Shown: piece after piece, positions 40,804-53,738 of the stretch
Numbering within the stretch: the stretch's first letter is position 1
Layout: each line of letters opens with the position of its first letter
Translations under genes and position numbers: made by a program
Notes under the pieces: model-generated
What the model was told of the DNA's origin: nothing
The model's database searches: none
The model's input: only the letters and a program-made list of their open reading frames with translations
Assembly (NCBI RefSeq): GCF_030246865.1
Contig: NZ_CP126738.1
Coordinates: forward strand, 62,001-126,000
Length of the DNA stretch: 64,000 bases
Direction: 5' to 3'
Source: Microbacterium sp. zg-B96
GTDB lineage: Bacteria > Actinomycetota > Actinomycetes > Actinomycetales > Microbacteriaceae

Positions 40804-42507
40804 GTGAGTGAGCAGAAGTATGACGGCGGCGAGCTGCTGATCGAGGCATTCGGCGACCTCGGCGTGGACGTCATCTTCTCCTCGCCGGGCTCAGAGTGGG
40901 CCCCCGCCTGGGAGGCGCTCGCGCGCCGCCAGGCGGACGGTGTGCCAGCGCCGAGGTATCTCGACCTCATGCACGAGACCGTGGCCGTGGGCATGGCCAC
41001 CGGCTACGGTCTCGTGACCCGGCGGGTGCAGGCGGTCCTGCTTCACGCAGCGCCCGGCCTGCTCCAGGGGTCGATGGCCGTGCACGGCGCGCTACTGGCC
41101 GGCGTCGGCATGGTGGTGACCTCCAGTGAGTCGCTCACCTACGGCGACGGACCAGGGCCCGACCCTGGCGGCCAGTGGTACCGCAACCTCTCCATCGTCG
41201 GCGGCACCCACCACGTCGCGCAGCCCTGGACGAAGTGGTCGCAGCAGGTCGGCAGCATCCACACCCTCTACACGCTCGTCAAGCGCGGCGGGGAACTGGC
41301 CGATCGCGCACCGGCGGGACCGGTGTACCTCAACACCCCGCTGGAGATCCTGCTCGAGCCCACCGCGCCTCCCGTCAAGCCCAAGAAGGTGGTGGCCAAG
41401 GGTCGCCGGGTGAGCGCGCCGGAAGACATCGCGACCGTCGCCGACCTCATCGCCGGCGCCCGCCGGCCCGTGATCGTCACCGAGACGGCCGGGCGCGACG
41501 CCGGTGGCTTCGAGGCGCTGACCGCGCTCGCCGAAGACCTCGGCATCGGCGTGATCGAGCCGATGTCGGCGGTGTGCGCCAATATCTCCAAGGCCAGCCC
41601 CGCGTATGTGGGCAACGACGTCGACGCCGTCATGGACGAGGCAGACCTGATCATCCTGATCAACGCCCGCGCCCCGTTCTACCCGCCCAGCCGGCGGCCC
41701 GCGAAGGCGACGATGGTCGTCATCGATGAGGTGCCGCAGCGCCCGCACATCGTCTACCAGGTACTCAACGCCGACCACTATCTCGAGGGCGCCGTGCCCG
41801 AGACGCTCACCGCGCTGCGCGCGGCGGTGCTCGAGCGGGTGGATGCCGAGGAGCTGGCATCCCGCCGCGCACAGACCGCGCAGGAGCACCACGCCTGGCA
41901 ATCGGCGACCGACGCGCTCGAGACCAGAGCGCTCGCCGCCCCCGGGATCGACCCCGTCGCGCTCGCGGTGAAGCTGCGTGAGATCGCGCGCGCCGAGGAT
42001 GCCACCGTCGTCGACGAGACGATCACGCACGGCCGCGTCGTGCAGCGCCATGTCGGCTGGAACCGCCCCGACGGGTTCTTCTACGTGCAGGGCGGGCTCG
42101 GGCAGGGCATCGCCGTTGCCCTCGGGGTCAAGCTCGCGGTGGCGGACGGTTTCGTCGTGTACACCGTCGGCGACGGCGCGTTCCTGTACAACCCGGTGAT
42201 CCCGTCGCTGCTCGCGGCGAAGGACTACGACCTGCCGGTGCTCATCGTCATCTTCAACAACAAGAAGTACCTGTCGATGAAGATGAACCACCTGCGCTTC
42301 TACCCGCAGGGGGCTGCGGTGACGACCGACAACCATCTGGGCGTCGACCTCTCCAGCCAGCCCGACCTCAGCCGGTTCGCGGCGCCGTTCGACATGTTCG
42401 CCGCCGAGGTCGACGACCCCGAGCAGCTGGACGACGTGCTCGCGCAGGCGGTGGCCGCCGTCAAGGCCGGTACGACCGCCGTCGTCAACGTCGCGGTCAG
42501 CCGCTAA
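40804..42507 (+). CDS. Thiamine diphosphate-dependent enzyme (acetolactate synthase/benzoylformate decarboxylase-like)
   Basis: The 567-residue protein has the three-domain ThDP fold. The catalytic glutamate is E58 in MHETVAVGMATGYG, the central domain follows from about 195, and the ThDP/Mg motif GDGAFLYN begins near 457 and ends with FNNKKY near 485. It probably decarboxylates or condenses a 2-keto acid. It lacks the usual FAD-site conservation of true acetolactate synthases as far as I can judge. The GTG start is one base after the preceding stop, so it is coupled to the amidohydrolase. The substrate is not known. Confidence 0.85.
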   Translation: MSEQKYDGGELLIEAFGDLGVDVIFSSPGSEWAPAWEALARRQADGVPAPRYLDLMHETVAVGMATGYGLVTRRVQAVLLHAAPGLLQGSMAVHGALLAGVGMVVTSSESLTYGDGPGPDPGGQWYRNLSIVGGTHHVAQPWTKWSQQVGSIHTLYTLVKRGGELADRAPAGPVYLNTPLEILLEPTAPPVKPKKVVAKGRRVSAPEDIATVADLIAGARRPVIVTETAGRDAGGFEALTALAEDLGIGVIEPMSAVCANISKASPAYVGNDVDAVMDEADLIILINARAPFYPPSRRPAKATMVVIDEVPQRPHIVYQVLNADHYLEGAVPETLTALRAAVLERVDAEELASRRAQTAQEHHAWQSATDALETRALAAPGIDPVALAVKLREIARAEDATVVDETITHGRVVQRHVGWNRPDGFFYVQGGLGQGIAVALGVKLAVADGFVVYTVGDGAFLYNPVIPSLLAAKDYDLPVLIVIFNNKKYLSMKMNHLRFYPQGAAVTTDNHLGVDLSSQPDLSRFAAPFDMFAAEVDDPEQLDDVLAQAVAAVKAGTTAVVNVAVSR

Positions 42508-42568
42508 CCCGATCCCGGTCGGGCGGCTCCTGCCGGGGCCGCCCGACCGCACCAACGAAAGGCACACC

Positions 42569-43603
42569 ATGCCCGTCAGCGTCTCCCCGTCGGCCTTCGA
42601 GGCCTTCATCGCCGACATCTTCCAGGCGGTCGGCGTCAGCGCCGAGGATGCCGCGGCCGCGGCACCGTCGTTCGTCTGGGCGAGCCTGCGCGGGGTCGAC
42701 TCGCACGGCGTCACCCGGGTTCCCCGCTACCTGGAGATGTTCGACAGCGGCGTCGCCAACCCGACGCCGAGCATCACCGTCTCCGACACCGCCCCCGGGG
42801 TCGCGGTGATCGACGCCGACTTCGCACCGGGTCCGGTGGCGCTGACCCGCGCCGTCGAGCTGGCCGTGAGCAAGGCCAAGACCCAGGGCGTTGCGATCGT
42901 GTCGGTGCGCAACACCGTGCACACCGGCGCGCTCGGCTACTACGCGAGTCTCATCGCCGACCAGGGCTTCGTCGGCGTCGGCATCGCCGCCGGCTCGCCG
43001 ATGATGTCGTACGAGGGCGCTGTGGGTGCATCGGTGGCCACCAGTCCGCTGGCGATCGCGGTGCCCGGAACCGGCGACAAGCCCACGGTGCTGCTGGACA
43101 TGGCCAGTTCCCTCATCGCGATGGGCAAGATCGCCCAGTACAAGCGCGAGGGCAAGCAACTTCCCGAAGGGTCGGCGACGACCGCCGACGGCACGCCGAC
43201 GACCGACCCCGAGCTCGCGAAGATCCCCACACCCCTGGGGGGCGCGAAGGGCTCCGGGCTGTCGCTGATGTTCGAGCTGCTCACCTCGGTGCTCGTGGCG
43301 GCGCCGATTCTCACGCCCTACCACGCCGGTCACAAGAAGCACCGGCAGAACGCGACCCTCATCGTGATCGACCCGGCCGCATTCGGCCCGGCCGAGGAGT
43401 TCGCTGCGAACGTCGACGCCACGATCGACACGATCCACGGCCTCCCGAAGGCGGAGGGGGTGGAGCGGATCCTCGTTCCGGGCGAGCGCAGCGCGGCATC
43501 GCTGGACCAGCGCACCGAGGCGGGCATTCCCGTCGGTGACAAGGTGTGGGCCGAATTCGTCGAGGTCGCCGGCCGGCTCGGCGTGACCGTCCCGGAGGTG
43601 TGA
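42569..43603 (+). CDS. Ldh-family (malate/L-lactate/ureidoglycolate-type) NAD(P) oxidoreductase
   Basis: The 344-residue protein belongs to the Ldh2/MDH2 family, whose fold is distinct from classical Rossmann dehydrogenases. SLRGVDSHGVTRVPRYLEMFDSG holds the conserved catalytic His, and VSVRNTVHTGALGYYA and GAKGSGLSLMFELLTSVL are also typical. It would oxidise a 2-hydroxy acid or reduce a 2-keto acid. GAAAGG precedes the ATG. Its place between a ThDP enzyme and a cupin suggests handling of an alpha-keto or hydroxy acid intermediate. Confidence 0.9.
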   Translation: MPVSVSPSAFEAFIADIFQAVGVSAEDAAAAAPSFVWASLRGVDSHGVTRVPRYLEMFDSGVANPTPSITVSDTAPGVAVIDADFAPGPVALTRAVELAVSKAKTQGVAIVSVRNTVHTGALGYYASLIADQGFVGVGIAAGSPMMSYEGAVGASVATSPLAIAVPGTGDKPTVLLDMASSLIAMGKIAQYKREGKQLPEGSATTADGTPTTDPELAKIPTPLGGAKGSGLSLMFELLTSVLVAAPILTPYHAGHKKHRQNATLIVIDPAAFGPAEEFAANVDATIDTIHGLPKAEGVERILVPGERSAASLDQRTEAGIPVGDKVWAEFVEVAGRLGVTVPEV

Positions 43604-43604
43604 C

Positions 43605-44027
43605 ATGGCCACGATCGTCAAGTTCGACCAGATCGAGGTGCTCGACCGCGGCGGTGCGGTGAAGACCTGGCCGCTCATCACGGGAGAATCCACCGGCAAC
43701 ACCAACGACCTCGCGACCGGCATCAGCATCTACCCGGTCGGTGCGGGTGCGCCGCTGCACTCCCACAACTGCGACGAGCAGGTGCTGATCCTCGAGGGCG
43801 AGGGCTTCGTGGAGGTGCACGAGGCGGACGGGCTCATCCGGGAGCAGCTGAAGAAGGACGACACCGCCTACGTGAAGCGGGATGTGTTCCACCGTTACCA
43901 GAACACCGGGGACGTGCCGATGCGCATCCTCTGGATCTACCCGACCGGGTTCGTCACCCGCACCTTCGCCGACACCGGCAAGACGGTGGAGCACCTCACC
44001 GCCGAGGACGCCATGGGCGGGCGCTGA
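43605..44027 (+). CDS. Cupin-domain protein
   Basis: A 140-residue single cupin barrel. Motif 1 reads GAPLHSHNCDEQVLILEGEG with the metal-ligand histidines and glutamate; motif 2 is near AYVKRDVFHRYQNTGDVPM with a further histidine. It could be a small dioxygenase, isomerase or sugar/acid-binding protein. It starts one base after the Ldh stop and is six bases ahead of the second CMD gene. Confidence 0.88.
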   Translation: MATIVKFDQIEVLDRGGAVKTWPLITGESTGNTNDLATGISIYPVGAGAPLHSHNCDEQVLILEGEGFVEVHEADGLIREQLKKDDTAYVKRDVFHRYQNTGDVPMRILWIYPTGFVTRTFADTGKTVEHLTAEDAMGGR

Positions 44028-44033
44028 GGACGT

Positions 44034-44600
44034 ATGCGACTGCAGGAGATACCCGACGAACGGATGACGGCCCGCCAGCGGGAGCTCGCCGACCGCATCA
44101 CCGCGCGCCGTGGTGCCGTGCGGGGACCGTACAAAGTGTGGCTGAACAGCCCTGAAGTGTGTGAGCGGGTCGAGGCGCTGGGCGCGTTCGTGCGGTTCGA
44201 GTCATCGCTGCCCGAGCACCTGCGGCTGCTGACGCTGCTCATCGCGTGCCGTGCCTTCGATGCGCAGTACTCCTGGAACGCCCATGTCGGGCAGGCGCTC
44301 GCCGCCGGCATCCCGCAGCAGGTGATCGACGCGATCGCCCGACGGGAGCGGCCCCCATTCGGCGACGATGCCGACCGGGTGTTCTGGGAGCTCTGCGACG
44401 AGCTGGTGCGCGAGCACTTCGTGTCGGATGCCGCCTTCGCCCGGGCCCGGGACCACTTCACCGCCGAGCAGCTCGTCGACGCGATCGCGTCCCTGGGCAA
44501 CTACACGATGCTCGCGATGTGCTTGAACGCCTTCGAGGTGGATCTGCAGCCCGGGGTCGAGCCACCGTTCCCCGACGTTCGCGGCTACGCCAAGGACTAG
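44034..44600 (+). CDS. Carboxymuconolactone decarboxylase-family protein without redox cysteines (copy 2)
   Basis: The 188-residue protein parallels the one at 38244 along its length, sharing AFDAQYSWNAHVGQALAAGIPQQVIDAIARRE and the C-terminal AIASLGNYTMLAMCLNAFEVDLQ region. It lacks a CxxC. It closes the amidohydrolase-ThDP-Ldh-cupin run. Two such paralogues around one cluster suggest either a heteromer or two steps on similar intermediates. No strong terminator follows; the rrn leader begins within about 70 bases. Confidence 0.87.
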   Translation: MRLQEIPDERMTARQRELADRITARRGAVRGPYKVWLNSPEVCERVEALGAFVRFESSLPEHLRLLTLLIACRAFDAQYSWNAHVGQALAAGIPQQVIDAIARRERPPFGDDADRVFWELCDELVREHFVSDAAFARARDHFTAEQLVDAIASLGNYTMLAMCLNAFEVDLQPGVEPPFPDVRGYAKD

Positions 44601-44666
44601 CGGCACCTCCAACGCCGCGTCTTTCCGCGGTTCCGGGGCGCGACACGCCCGGGGGGAGGCCCAGAT

Positions 44667-44695
44667 TTGCCGGGTCCCCAGGATCCACGTATTGT
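44667..44695 (+). promoter_or_regulatory. Candidate rrn promoter P1
   Basis: TTGCCG at 44667-44672 and TATTGT at 44690-44695 are separated by 17 bases, about 440 bases ahead of 16S. A second -10-like TAGGAT is at 44798-44803 without a clear -35. Confidence 0.5.
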
Positions 44696-44837
44696 TTTCT
44701 CTGTTGGCCCCACAGGGAACAGCGGAGAGGCCGAAAGGCCCCGCACCCCTCAAGTAGCCGACAGCCCCCAGCCCTACCGAGTCCCCCGGGACAGTGGTAG
44801 GATGGGGATTCCGGTCGAAGACCAGGTAGGGACCACT

Positions 44838-44961
44838 GATCGACATCACGTCGATCGAAGCGCCGAACTGGTTGCAGCCGGACAAATGATTAGTTGCCCT
44901 TCGGGTATGGCTGCAAAGCCGGACCGGAGGAGCATCCGATCCTTGAGAACTCAACAGCGTG
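44838..44961 (+). promoter_or_regulatory. rrn leader: processing hairpin and boxA antiterminator
   Basis: GATCGAC at 44838-44844 pairs with 44850-44856. TTGAGAACTC at 44943-44952, followed by AACAGCGTG, is the boxA-like antitermination signal typical of actinobacterial rrn leaders; a second copy lies before 23S. The 534-base stretch from 44601 to 45134 holds only this leader and no gene. Confidence 0.6.
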
Positions 44962-45134
44962 CACTTGTCAAATGCCAAATAACCTCGTCCCAGCTTTGGC
45001 TGGGTGAGATTCCTTTGGATCAAAGTCCGATTCCCTTTGGGGGGTCGGCAACGGATAAGTCAGTAATGACATCCATTTGGTCAGTTCAAACTCGCTGCTT
45101 CGGCCTTTTTCCGGCTGTTGTATGCATTTTTCTT

Positions 45135-50182
<5,048 letters not shown>

Positions 50183-50216
50183 CACACCCGTTTGAGGTGC
50201 TACGCGTCCACTGAGT

Positions 50217-50241
50217 GGTTCTCGATGTACGGTCGAGAACC
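50217..50241 (+). other. 23S-5S spacer hairpin
   Basis: GGTTCTCGA at 50217-50225 pairs perfectly with TCGAGAACC at 50233-50241. It is a likely processing site between 23S and 5S RNA. Confidence 0.55.
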
Positions 50242-50285
50242 GCACCAACAATTTTTGTTGTGTGCATGACTGAAACATCAATAGT

Positions 50286-50403
50286 GTTTCGGCGGCCATA
50301 GCGAGAGGGAAACGCCCGGATCCATACCGAACCCGGAAGCTAAGCCTCTCAGCGCCGATGGTACTGCAGGGGGGACCCTGTGGGAGAGTAGGACACCGCC
50401 GGA
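50286..50403 (+). rRNA. rrf: 5S ribosomal RNA
   Basis: The region from GTTTCGGCGGCCATAGCG through CCGAACCCGGAAGCTAAGCC to GGGAGAGTAGGACACCGCC is a standard 5S RNA of about 118 bases. It is the last gene of the rrn operon. Confidence 0.95.
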
Positions 50404-50413
50404 CTTCTTTCGT

Positions 50414-50450
50414 GAGAAAGCCACCCAATGCTGGGTGGCTTTCTCTCGTT
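50414..50450 (+). terminator. rrn intrinsic terminator
   Basis: GAGAAAGCCACCCA at 50414-50427 pairs perfectly over 14 bases with 50432-50445 around an ATGC loop, followed by TCGTT. It starts about 11 bases after 5S. Confidence 0.9.
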
Positions 50451-50485
50451 AACGCAGCGTTTTCGCACCGCGGCGCGGCGCAGCA

Positions 50486-51079
50486 TCACCAGATCGCGAG
50501 CCGCACCAGCGCCCCGATGACACAGGCCCACAAGAGGCTGGCGAGCGTACCGACGATGAAGCGCTCCCGCGCCGCCGGGGTGGACAGCTCCGAAAAGCGT
50601 CCGATGCCCTTGAGTGCCACCACGACCGCGATGGCTTCGGGGAAGCCGGCGATCAAACCGAGCGTGACGCCGACCCGCTCCAGATATCCGATCGTGGTCC
50701 CGCCGCGGAGGATCTCCTGCACCTCGCCGGACTCGTTGGCGTCCCCCCGCACGCCAACGAGGATTCCGCCGGCGATCCCCTGCTGCACGGTGCCGTGTGT
50801 TGCCATGTCCAGTACCCGCCGCACGACCGGGTCGCCGCCGAGCACCGAGAGCGCCAGGGCCGGCAGGGCCAGGATCATCCCCATGATGCCCGGCACGTTC
50901 TGCGGCGTCATCACCACGATGACCAGGCTCAGCACAATGATCCCCGCAGCGATGGCCAGCGGGATGTTCCGTGGCCGCCGCAGGCTCAGCACGACCAGCG
51001 CGAGGGCCGCGCACAGCGCGAGGAACAGGAAGATCGACAGGATCGCGACGACAACGGCGTCGGGGATGACCACCACCAT
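50486..51079 (-). CDS. Integral membrane protein, function unknown
   Basis: The 197-residue protein has about five hydrophobic segments, beginning with VVVAILSIFLFLALCAALALVV, and a soluble part near residues 85-130 (DMATHGTVQQGIAGGILVGV; GEVQEILRGGTTIGYLERVG). The final FIVGTLASLLWACVIGALVR is another helix. No named family is recognised. It converges on the rrn terminator. The ATG at 51079 has no strong ribosome site. Confidence 0.75.
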   Translation of the reverse strand: MVVVIPDAVVVAILSIFLFLALCAALALVVLSLRRPRNIPLAIAAGIIVLSLVIVVMTPQNVPGIMGMILALPALALSVLGGDPVVRRVLDMATHGTVQQGIAGGILVGVRGDANESGEVQEILRGGTTIGYLERVGVTLGLIAGFPEAIAVVVALKGIGRFSELSTPAARERFIVGTLASLLWACVIGALVRLAIW

Positions 51080-51167
51080 GCCGACAGTGTGGCATGTAGG
51101 TCCCTCACTGCACCGGCATCCATTCGCCTCTTGCCACTGATCCGGCGGCTACGCAATGCTCGAACCC

Positions 51168-51518
51168 ATGGCGAAGATGGAGCATTTCGAGATTCCGGCT
51201 GACGATCTGCCGCGTGCGCAGGAGTTCTACCAGCGGGTGCTCGGATTCGACTACCAGCCGTGGGGCGACGACATGGGCATGCTGACCCAGCCGGACGGCG
51301 AGGGCGTCGACGGCGACCTGCATGAACGCGGTGCGGTGTCGCATCCCACGGTCGTGTTCACGGTTGACCGCATCGAGGACACCATCGCGCTCGCGGTGGC
51401 CCGCGGGGGTTCCCAGGTGAACGAGATCCAGGCACTCGGCGAGAACGGCCGCTGGGTGTACATCACCGACTCCGAGGGCAACATGATCGGGCTCTTCGAC
51501 GAGATCGCCGTCGCCTGA
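51168..51518 (+). CDS. VOC-superfamily (glyoxalase-like) protein
   Basis: The 116-residue protein is a single VOC unit: MEHFEIPADDLPRAQEFYQRVLGF at the start and GRWVYITDSEGNMIGLFD at the end, each giving one half of the paired beta-alpha-beta fold. It may be a metal-dependent isomerase/lyase or a binding protein; the C-terminal E seen in true glyoxalases is only partly matched. I chose the ATG at 51168; one four codons earlier at 51156 is also open. Confidence 0.85.
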   Translation: MAKMEHFEIPADDLPRAQEFYQRVLGFDYQPWGDDMGMLTQPDGEGVDGDLHERGAVSHPTVVFTVDRIEDTIALAVARGGSQVNEIQALGENGRWVYITDSEGNMIGLFDEIAVA

Positions 51519-51549
51519 GCCGCACGGAGGCGGCGGCGCAGCGCGCTGA

Positions 51550-51555
51550 TAGCCT
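51550..51555 (+). promoter_or_regulatory. Putative -10 element of leaderless tyrS
   Basis: TAGCCT is followed by seven bases and the GTG at 51563. No ribosome site is visible. Confidence 0.45.
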
Positions 51556-51562
51556 GGACCGC

Positions 51563-52876
51563 GTGTCTTCCCAAGCCCTGACGGTCGCCGAACCCGCGAT
51601 CGACCCCACGTTCGAAAACGTCTGGGACGAGTTGGTGTGGCGTGGCCTGGTTCACGTGTCCACCGGCCAGGAGGCGCTGCGCGAACTGCTCGCCGGCGAC
51701 CCGATCACGTACTACTGCGGCTTCGATCCGACCGCGCCGAGTCTGCACCTGGGCAACCTCGTGCAGCTGCTCACGATGCGGCGGATCCAGCTGGCCGGGC
51801 ACAAGCCGCTGGGCCTGGTCGGCGGCTCGACCGGACTGATCGGTGACCCGCGACCCTCCGCCGAGCGCACGCTGAATACGCCCGAGGTCGTGGCGGAATG
51901 GGTGGGCAGGCTGCGCGTTCAGGTGGAGCGCTTCCTGAGCTTCGAGGGCACCACCGCCGCCCGCATCGTCAACAACCTCGACTGGACGGCGCCGCTGTCG
52001 GCGATCGACTTCCTTCGCGAGATCGGCAAGCACTACCGCGTCGGCACGATGCTCAAGAAGGATGCCGTCGCCGCGCGGCTGAACTCCGACGCCGGGATCA
52101 GCTACACCGAGTTCAGCTACCAGATCCTCCAGGGGATGGACTACCTGGAGCTCTACCGCCAGTACGGCTGTGTGCTGCAGACCGGCGGCTCGGACCAGTG
52201 GGGCAACCTCACCAGCGGCACCGACCTGATCCACCGCGTCGAGGGCGCGTCGGTGCACGCGATCGGTACGCCGCTGATCACCAACAGCGACGGCACGAAG
52301 TTCGGCAAGAGCGAGGGCAACGCCATCTGGCTCGACCCTGAGATGTGCAGCCCGTACCGGATGTACCAGTTCTGGTTGAACAGCGACGACGCCGACGTGA
52401 TCGGCCGGCTCAAGGTCTTCACCTTCCTCACGCGTGCCGAGATCGAGGAGTACGCCCAGCTCGTCGAGACCGAGCCGTTCCGCCGGGCCGCGCAGAAACG
52501 GCTGGCGCTGGAAGTGTCGACGCTCGTCCACGGCCCCGAGGCGACGGCGGCGGTCATCGCGGCATCCGACGCCCTGTTCGGCAAGGGGGACCTGACGTCG
52601 CTGGATGCCGCGACCCTGCGTTCCGCGCTCGAGGAACTGCCGCACGCCACCGCGACGCGCGAGACCACGGTCGTGCAGGCGCTCGTGGACACCGGTCTCA
52701 CCACCAGCCTGTCCGAATCGCGCCGCGCGATCGCCCAGGGCGGAGTGTCACTGGACGGCGACCGCGTCGACGATGACACCGCGCTGGTCACCGGTTCGCT
52801 CCCCGGCGGGGTGTCGGTGCTACGACGCGGGAAGAAGACCCTCGCTGGACTGTTCCTGGCCGAGTCGGCCGAGTAG
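51563..52876 (+). CDS. tyrS: Tyrosyl-tRNA synthetase
   Basis: TyrS attaches tyrosine to its tRNA. The 437-residue class I synthetase has the HIGH-like HLGN at 62-65, DQWGN near 211-215 and the KMSKS-equivalent KFGKS at 246-250. A C-terminal S4-like RNA-binding domain ends the protein (LSESRRAIAQGGVSLDGDRV). Length is normal. The GTG start has a -10-like hexamer seven bases before it. Its closeness to an rrn operon is common in actinobacteria. No T-box leader is present. Confidence 0.96.
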   Translation: MSSQALTVAEPAIDPTFENVWDELVWRGLVHVSTGQEALRELLAGDPITYYCGFDPTAPSLHLGNLVQLLTMRRIQLAGHKPLGLVGGSTGLIGDPRPSAERTLNTPEVVAEWVGRLRVQVERFLSFEGTTAARIVNNLDWTAPLSAIDFLREIGKHYRVGTMLKKDAVAARLNSDAGISYTEFSYQILQGMDYLELYRQYGCVLQTGGSDQWGNLTSGTDLIHRVEGASVHAIGTPLITNSDGTKFGKSEGNAIWLDPEMCSPYRMYQFWLNSDDADVIGRLKVFTFLTRAEIEEYAQLVETEPFRRAAQKRLALEVSTLVHGPEATAAVIAASDALFGKGDLTSLDAATLRSALEELPHATATRETTVVQALVDTGLTTSLSESRRAIAQGGVSLDGDRVDDDTALVTGSLPGGVSVLRRGKKTLAGLFLAESAE

Positions 52877-52891
52877 GCCGACGAGGCGCGG

Positions 52892-53689
52892 ATGCCGTTC
52901 ACTCCCAGCCACGCAGTCGTCGCGCTGCCGTTCATCCGCACGCCGCTCGTTCCCGCGGCCATCGCCATCGGCGCGATGACCCCGGATCTGCCGCTGTTCG
53001 TCCGCGGGACCCCGCTGACCTACGCGGTGACCCACTCCTGGCCGGCGCTGCTGCTGACGGTGCTGGTCGCCTTCGTGCTGCTGCTGGCGTGGCGGTGTCT
53101 GCTGCGCCCCGCGGTGCGGGAGCTCTCGCCGCGGTGGCTCGCCGCCCGCCTGCCCGCCGAATGGGACATGCCGGCAGGCGAGGCGGCACGGGATGCCGTC
53201 GGGGCCGACCCGCGGCATCCCCGTGGCCGCGCCTACCCCGTGCTCCTTGTGGTCTCGCTGCTGCTGGGCGTGGTCACGCACATCGTCTGGGACGCGTTCA
53301 CGCACGAGGCGCGCTGGGGTGTGGTGCTCTTTCCAGCGCTCGACGCCGCACGGGGGCCGCTGCTGGGCTACAAGTGGCTGCAGTACGGCTCGAGCGTCGT
53401 GGGCCTGGTGGTCATCGCGGTGTGGGCGGCGGTGTGGCTGAGCAGGCGCGATGCCGCGACCCCCGTCTCGCGGGTGTTCCCCGCCGCCGTGCGCATCGGG
53501 TGGTGGGCATCGCTTCCGGTGATCCTCGTCGCGGCGTGGGTGAGGGGGCTCGTCGCCTTCGGGCCGCTGGATGCCGATTTCGGCGTGGCCCACCTGGGCT
53601 ACCGCGTATTGCCCCCGGCGTGCGGTGTATGGGGCCTGGTCACCCTCGTGGTGGCGGTCGCGGTCCAGGTCGCACGAGCGCGCCGCTGA
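52892..53689 (+). CDS. DUF4184-family membrane protein
   Basis: The 265-residue protein begins with the family hallmark MPFTPSHAVVALPFIRTPL and IGAMTPDLPLF, which places conserved His and Asp residues near the first helix, as in zinc-dependent phospholipase C/D-like membrane proteins. HIVWDAFTHEARWG gives a further HxxxDxxxH set. About six membrane helices are expected. It starts 15 bases after tyrS and may share its transcript. Function is unknown; hydrolysis of a membrane-linked substrate is speculation from the His/Asp pattern. Confidence 0.88.
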   Translation: MPFTPSHAVVALPFIRTPLVPAAIAIGAMTPDLPLFVRGTPLTYAVTHSWPALLLTVLVAFVLLLAWRCLLRPAVRELSPRWLAARLPAEWDMPAGEAARDAVGADPRHPRGRAYPVLLVVSLLLGVVTHIVWDAFTHEARWGVVLFPALDAARGPLLGYKWLQYGSSVVGLVVIAVWAAVWLSRRDAATPVSRVFPAAVRIGWWASLPVILVAAWVRGLVAFGPLDADFGVAHLGYRVLPPACGVWGLVTLVVAVAVQVARARR

Positions 53690-53697
53690 TCTCGCTA

Positions 53698-53732
53698 CCC
53701 GGACGCGCTCGGGCCCGATTCGCGCGTCCGGG
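53698..53732. terminator. Bidirectional hairpin between convergent genes
   Basis: CCCGGACGCGC at 53698-53708 pairs with GCGCGTCCGGG at 53722-53732. It lies between the DUF4184 and FAD monooxygenase stops and can serve both. Confidence 0.7.
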
Positions 53733-53738
53733 CCGGCG

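Noticed and set aside
51541..51563. T-box leader for tyrS
   Set aside because: Only about 44 bases separate tyrS from the previous gene and a -10 lies seven bases from the start, leaving no room.
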